From assembly GCA_016791365.1 (NCBI GenBank), contig JAEUMT010000065.1, positions 1 to 34,149 of the forward strand: a stretch of 34,149 bases of DNA. Direction: 5' to 3'. This DNA comes from Hyphomonadaceae bacterium. Its GTDB lineage: Bacteria > Pseudomonadota > Alphaproteobacteria > Caulobacterales > Aquidulcibacteraceae. The stretch's first letter is position 1; the number at the start of each line of letters is the position of its first letter. The notes beneath the pieces are model-generated. The model searched no databases, was not told where the DNA came from, and saw only the letters and a list, made by a program, of their open reading frames with translations. Of the stretch, positions 32,397 through 34,149 are shown piece by piece. The position numbers were made by a program, and so were the translations under genes.

Positions 32397-33095
32397 ATGG
32401 CCAAGGCAACACACGTGCTGGTCGTCGAAGACGAAGCGGCCTTGGCGGACTTGCTCAAGTACAATCTTGAGAAGGAAGGCTATCGCGTCTCCGTCGCCAA
32501 CGATGGTGAGGAAGCGTTGGTGGTGGCCGATGAGAGCGCGCCGGACCTGGTGGTGCTGGACTGGATGCTGCCGAAGGCGCCGGGTATTGAGGTTTGCCGC
32601 CGTCTGCGCGCGCGCCAGGACACGCGCAACACGCCGATCGTGATGCTGACGGCGCGCACCGAAGAGAGCGACCGCATTCGCGGGCTTGATGTCGGCGCCG
32701 ACGATTATCTCACCAAGCCGTTCTCGATGAACGAATTGCTGGCGCGCTTGCGCGCCGTGATGCGCCGCATTCGTCCGGGTTTGGCTGACGATAAGATCGT
32801 CATTGGCGACATCACGATGGATCGCGTTTCACATCGCGTGAAGCGCGGCGAGCGTGACGTGCATCTGGGGCCGACGGAATTTCGCATTCTCGATCATTTG
32901 ATGCAGCACCCGGGCCGCGTGTTCAGCCGCGAACAATTGTTGGACGCGGTTTGGGGCTCTGACGTGTACGTCGAGGCGCGGACAGTGGACGTGCATATCG
33001 GCCGTTTGCGCAAAGCGCTGATGGTCGGCACTGAGAGTGATCCGATCCGTACCGTCCGCAGCGCCGGCTATGCGCTGGATATGGACGCTGCTTAG
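32397..33095 (+). CDS. phoB: Phosphate regulon response regulator
   Basis: A 232-residue OmpR/PhoB-type regulator. The receiver domain has Glu11-Asp12, phosphorylated Asp55 (VVLDWMLP), Thr85 and Lys107 (TKPFS). The C-terminal winged helix (about 130-228) shows LGPTEFRILDHLMQHPGRVFSREQLLDAVWG and RTVDVHIGRLRKAL. It is activated by PhoR under low phosphate and binds Pho boxes. It is the last gene of the phoR-pstB-phoU-phoB run. A long palindromic element follows the stop. Confidence 0.95.
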   Translation: MAKATHVLVVEDEAALADLLKYNLEKEGYRVSVANDGEEALVVADESAPDLVVLDWMLPKAPGIEVCRRLRARQDTRNTPIVMLTARTEESDRIRGLDVGADDYLTKPFSMNELLARLRAVMRRIRPGLADDKIVIGDITMDRVSHRVKRGERDVHLGPTEFRILDHLMQHPGRVFSREQLLDAVWGSDVYVEARTVDVHIGRLRKALMVGTESDPIRTVRSAGYALDMDAA

Positions 33096-33103
33096 GTTCT
33101 CTG

Positions 33104-33224
33104 CTCGCCCTTGATGGGCGAGCTGTCAGCGCGCGTAAGCGCGATGACTGAGTGGGTGGCTCCTCAGGCCTGTGCTGCCACCCACTCCGGCCGCTACGCG
33201 GCCACCTCGCCCATCGAGGGCGAG
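33104..33224. repeat. Composite palindromic element between phoB and hslO
   Basis: Several stacked inverted repeats: CTCGCCC-TTGAT-GGGCGAG (33104-33122), GAGTGGGTGGC (33150-33160) with GCCACCCACTC (33177-33187), GGCCGC-TAC-GCGGCC (33189-33203) and CTCGCCC-ATCGA-GGGCGAG (33206-33224). The outer hairpins are near copies of each other. The layout of hairpin, trinucleotide mini-hairpin and G-rich stem parallels the element at 15161-15289 with different bases. It lies between convergent genes and could end both transcripts. Confidence 0.85.
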
Positions 33225-33230
33225 GAGGAG

Positions 33231-34124
33231 TCAAGCTGCTCCGACATTCGCGGGATCGATCATGTATTCACGCGCGCAGAATTGGCAGCGGGCGTGGAGT
33301 TTGCCGTCCGGCTCGATGAGATCGGCGATCTCGCCTTTCGGAAATGTCTTCATCACCTTGGTCAGCCGCTCTTCGCTGCAGGTGCAGCGATCGTCCAGCT
33401 GCACGATGTCGCCCATGCGTACGCCTTCCTCATGGAACAGCCGATAGAGCACGCGGTCGGCGGGCAATGCAGGGTCAATCAGTTCTTCATCGGTGAGCGT
33501 GTTGAAGAGGATCGAGGCGCGGCGCCAATCTTCTTCGGTTTCGCCGCGCGCCTGGTCGCTGGCGAGACGTTGCATCAGTATGCCGCCGGCGCGCCATTGC
33601 GAGGGGTTTTCGCCGTTGACGATTTCGCCAACGGCGAGGCGGATGCCGGTGTCGGTTTGCTCGCTGACGCGGAAATAGTTCTCGGCGCATTCCGCCAAAG
33701 TTGCGCCTTCGAGCGTGACCACGCCTTGGAATGGCGTCGTGTGCTCACCGAGGTCGAGCGTGAGGATGAGGCTGCCCGCGCCCAGCAATTCGGCGGGCGG
33801 CATGCGGTGTGCGCCGGCAAGCTGTTCAGCCGCGCCTTCGGCAAGCCGCGCATAGCCGCGAACGCCGCCGTCGAGGTGTTCGGCGACGAGCAGCGGCACG
33901 GGACCTTCGCCTTGAGCTTGGATGACAAGCCGGCCGTCCGTTTTCAGCAGCGAGCCAATGAGCGCGGCGAGGGCAAGCGCTTCGCCGAGCAACAACGCAA
34001 CAGGGCGCGGATAGTCGTGCCGGTGCAGGATCGGATCGAGCGCGCCCTCGGCGAGGCGCGCGATGCGGCCGCGCACGGGCGCGTTGTCGAGGCTGAATGG
34101 CGCGATGATGTCGTCGTGTTTCAT
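33231..34124 (-). CDS. hslO: Hsp33 redox-regulated chaperone
   Basis: A 297-residue Hsp33 protein. The start ATG at 34124 is preceded by GGGGGAGGAAA, a near-ideal ribosome site; a longer frame to 34139 would run through that site. The N-terminal part includes RGRIARLAEGALDPILHRHDYP and LLGEALALAALIGSLLKTDG. The C-terminal zinc switch has CTC (Cys247, Cys249) and CQFC (Cys280, Cys283), the four cysteines that bind zinc in the reduced state and form disulfides on oxidation to activate holdase activity. It converges on phoB across the palindromic element. Confidence 0.93.
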   Translation of the reverse strand: MKHDDIIAPFSLDNAPVRGRIARLAEGALDPILHRHDYPRPVALLLGEALALAALIGSLLKTDGRLVIQAQGEGPVPLLVAEHLDGGVRGYARLAEGAAEQLAGAHRMPPAELLGAGSLILTLDLGEHTTPFQGVVTLEGATLAECAENYFRVSEQTDTGIRLAVGEIVNGENPSQWRAGGILMQRLASDQARGETEEDWRRASILFNTLTDEELIDPALPADRVLYRLFHEEGVRMGDIVQLDDRCTCSEERLTKVMKTFPKGEIADLIEPDGKLHARCQFCAREYMIDPANVGAA

Positions 34125-34127
34125 TTT

Positions 34128-34149
34128 CCTCCCCCGCAAGCGGGGGAGG
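34128..34149. repeat. Palindrome at window edge containing the hslO ribosome site
   Basis: CCTCCCCCGC-AA-GCGGGGGAGG is a perfect ten-base inverted repeat ending at the window limit; it may extend further. Read on the minus strand its second arm, GCGGGGGAGG, is the Shine-Dalgarno region of hslO. Confidence 0.75.

Overview
The window reads as a stretch of chromosome from a G+C-rich alphaproteobacterium, probably of the Caulobacterales/Hyphomonadaceae type. This is inferred from a three-piece proton-pumping transhydrogenase (pntAA, pntAB, pntB), an aa3-oxidase subunit-IV-like protein, a phoR-pstB-phoU-phoB block, NodT-type efflux genes and frequent GTG/TTG starts. I see no tRNA, rRNA, CRISPR array, insertion sequence or phage gene.

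Bases 1-12006 form a surface-polysaccharide region. It opens with three sugar-modification genes: a CDP-glucose synthase cut by the window edge, a PIG-L deacetylase and a class-III aminotransferase. A predicted outer-membrane beta-barrel follows, then a GrpE-like/Hsp70-like pair, a CpsD-like kinase whose P-loop lacks its lysine, a sugar transferase whose catalytic Asp-Glu pair is altered, a complete Wzc-type kinase, a very short Wza-like export lipoprotein and a metallophosphatase. The short export lipoprotein has no membrane-spanning C-terminal helix, so the beta-barrel may provide the outer-membrane pore. The pseudo-kinase and pseudo-transferase diverge from an intergenic region that carries two DnaA-box-like sites.

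Bases 12081-17354 hold the transhydrogenase genes. They are not contiguous: an NTF2-like gene, a small secreted protein, an opposite-strand membrane protein, a large composite palindrome and an unknown membrane protein lie between the subunits. Bases 17359-18538 form a small accessory patch: a DUF4160 fragment, a DUF2442 gene, a short TIR-domain gene that looks frameshifted, and a DUF1801 gene.

Bases 18546-29048, all on the minus strand, hold a tripartite RND efflux operon (outer-membrane factor, adaptor, permease). It runs into an M13 metallopeptidase lipoprotein and ends at a clear intrinsic terminator. A second M13 paralogue follows as a separate unit. The permease has an unusually long cytoplasmic loop, and an inverted repeat overlaps the -35 element of the predicted operon promoter.

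Bases 29349-33095 encode phosphate sensing and regulation (phoR, pstB, phoU, phoB), but the pstS, pstC and pstA transporter genes that often sit with them are absent. A long palindromic element separates phoB from a convergent hslO (Hsp33) gene, whose ribosome binding site is itself inside a palindrome at the window edge.
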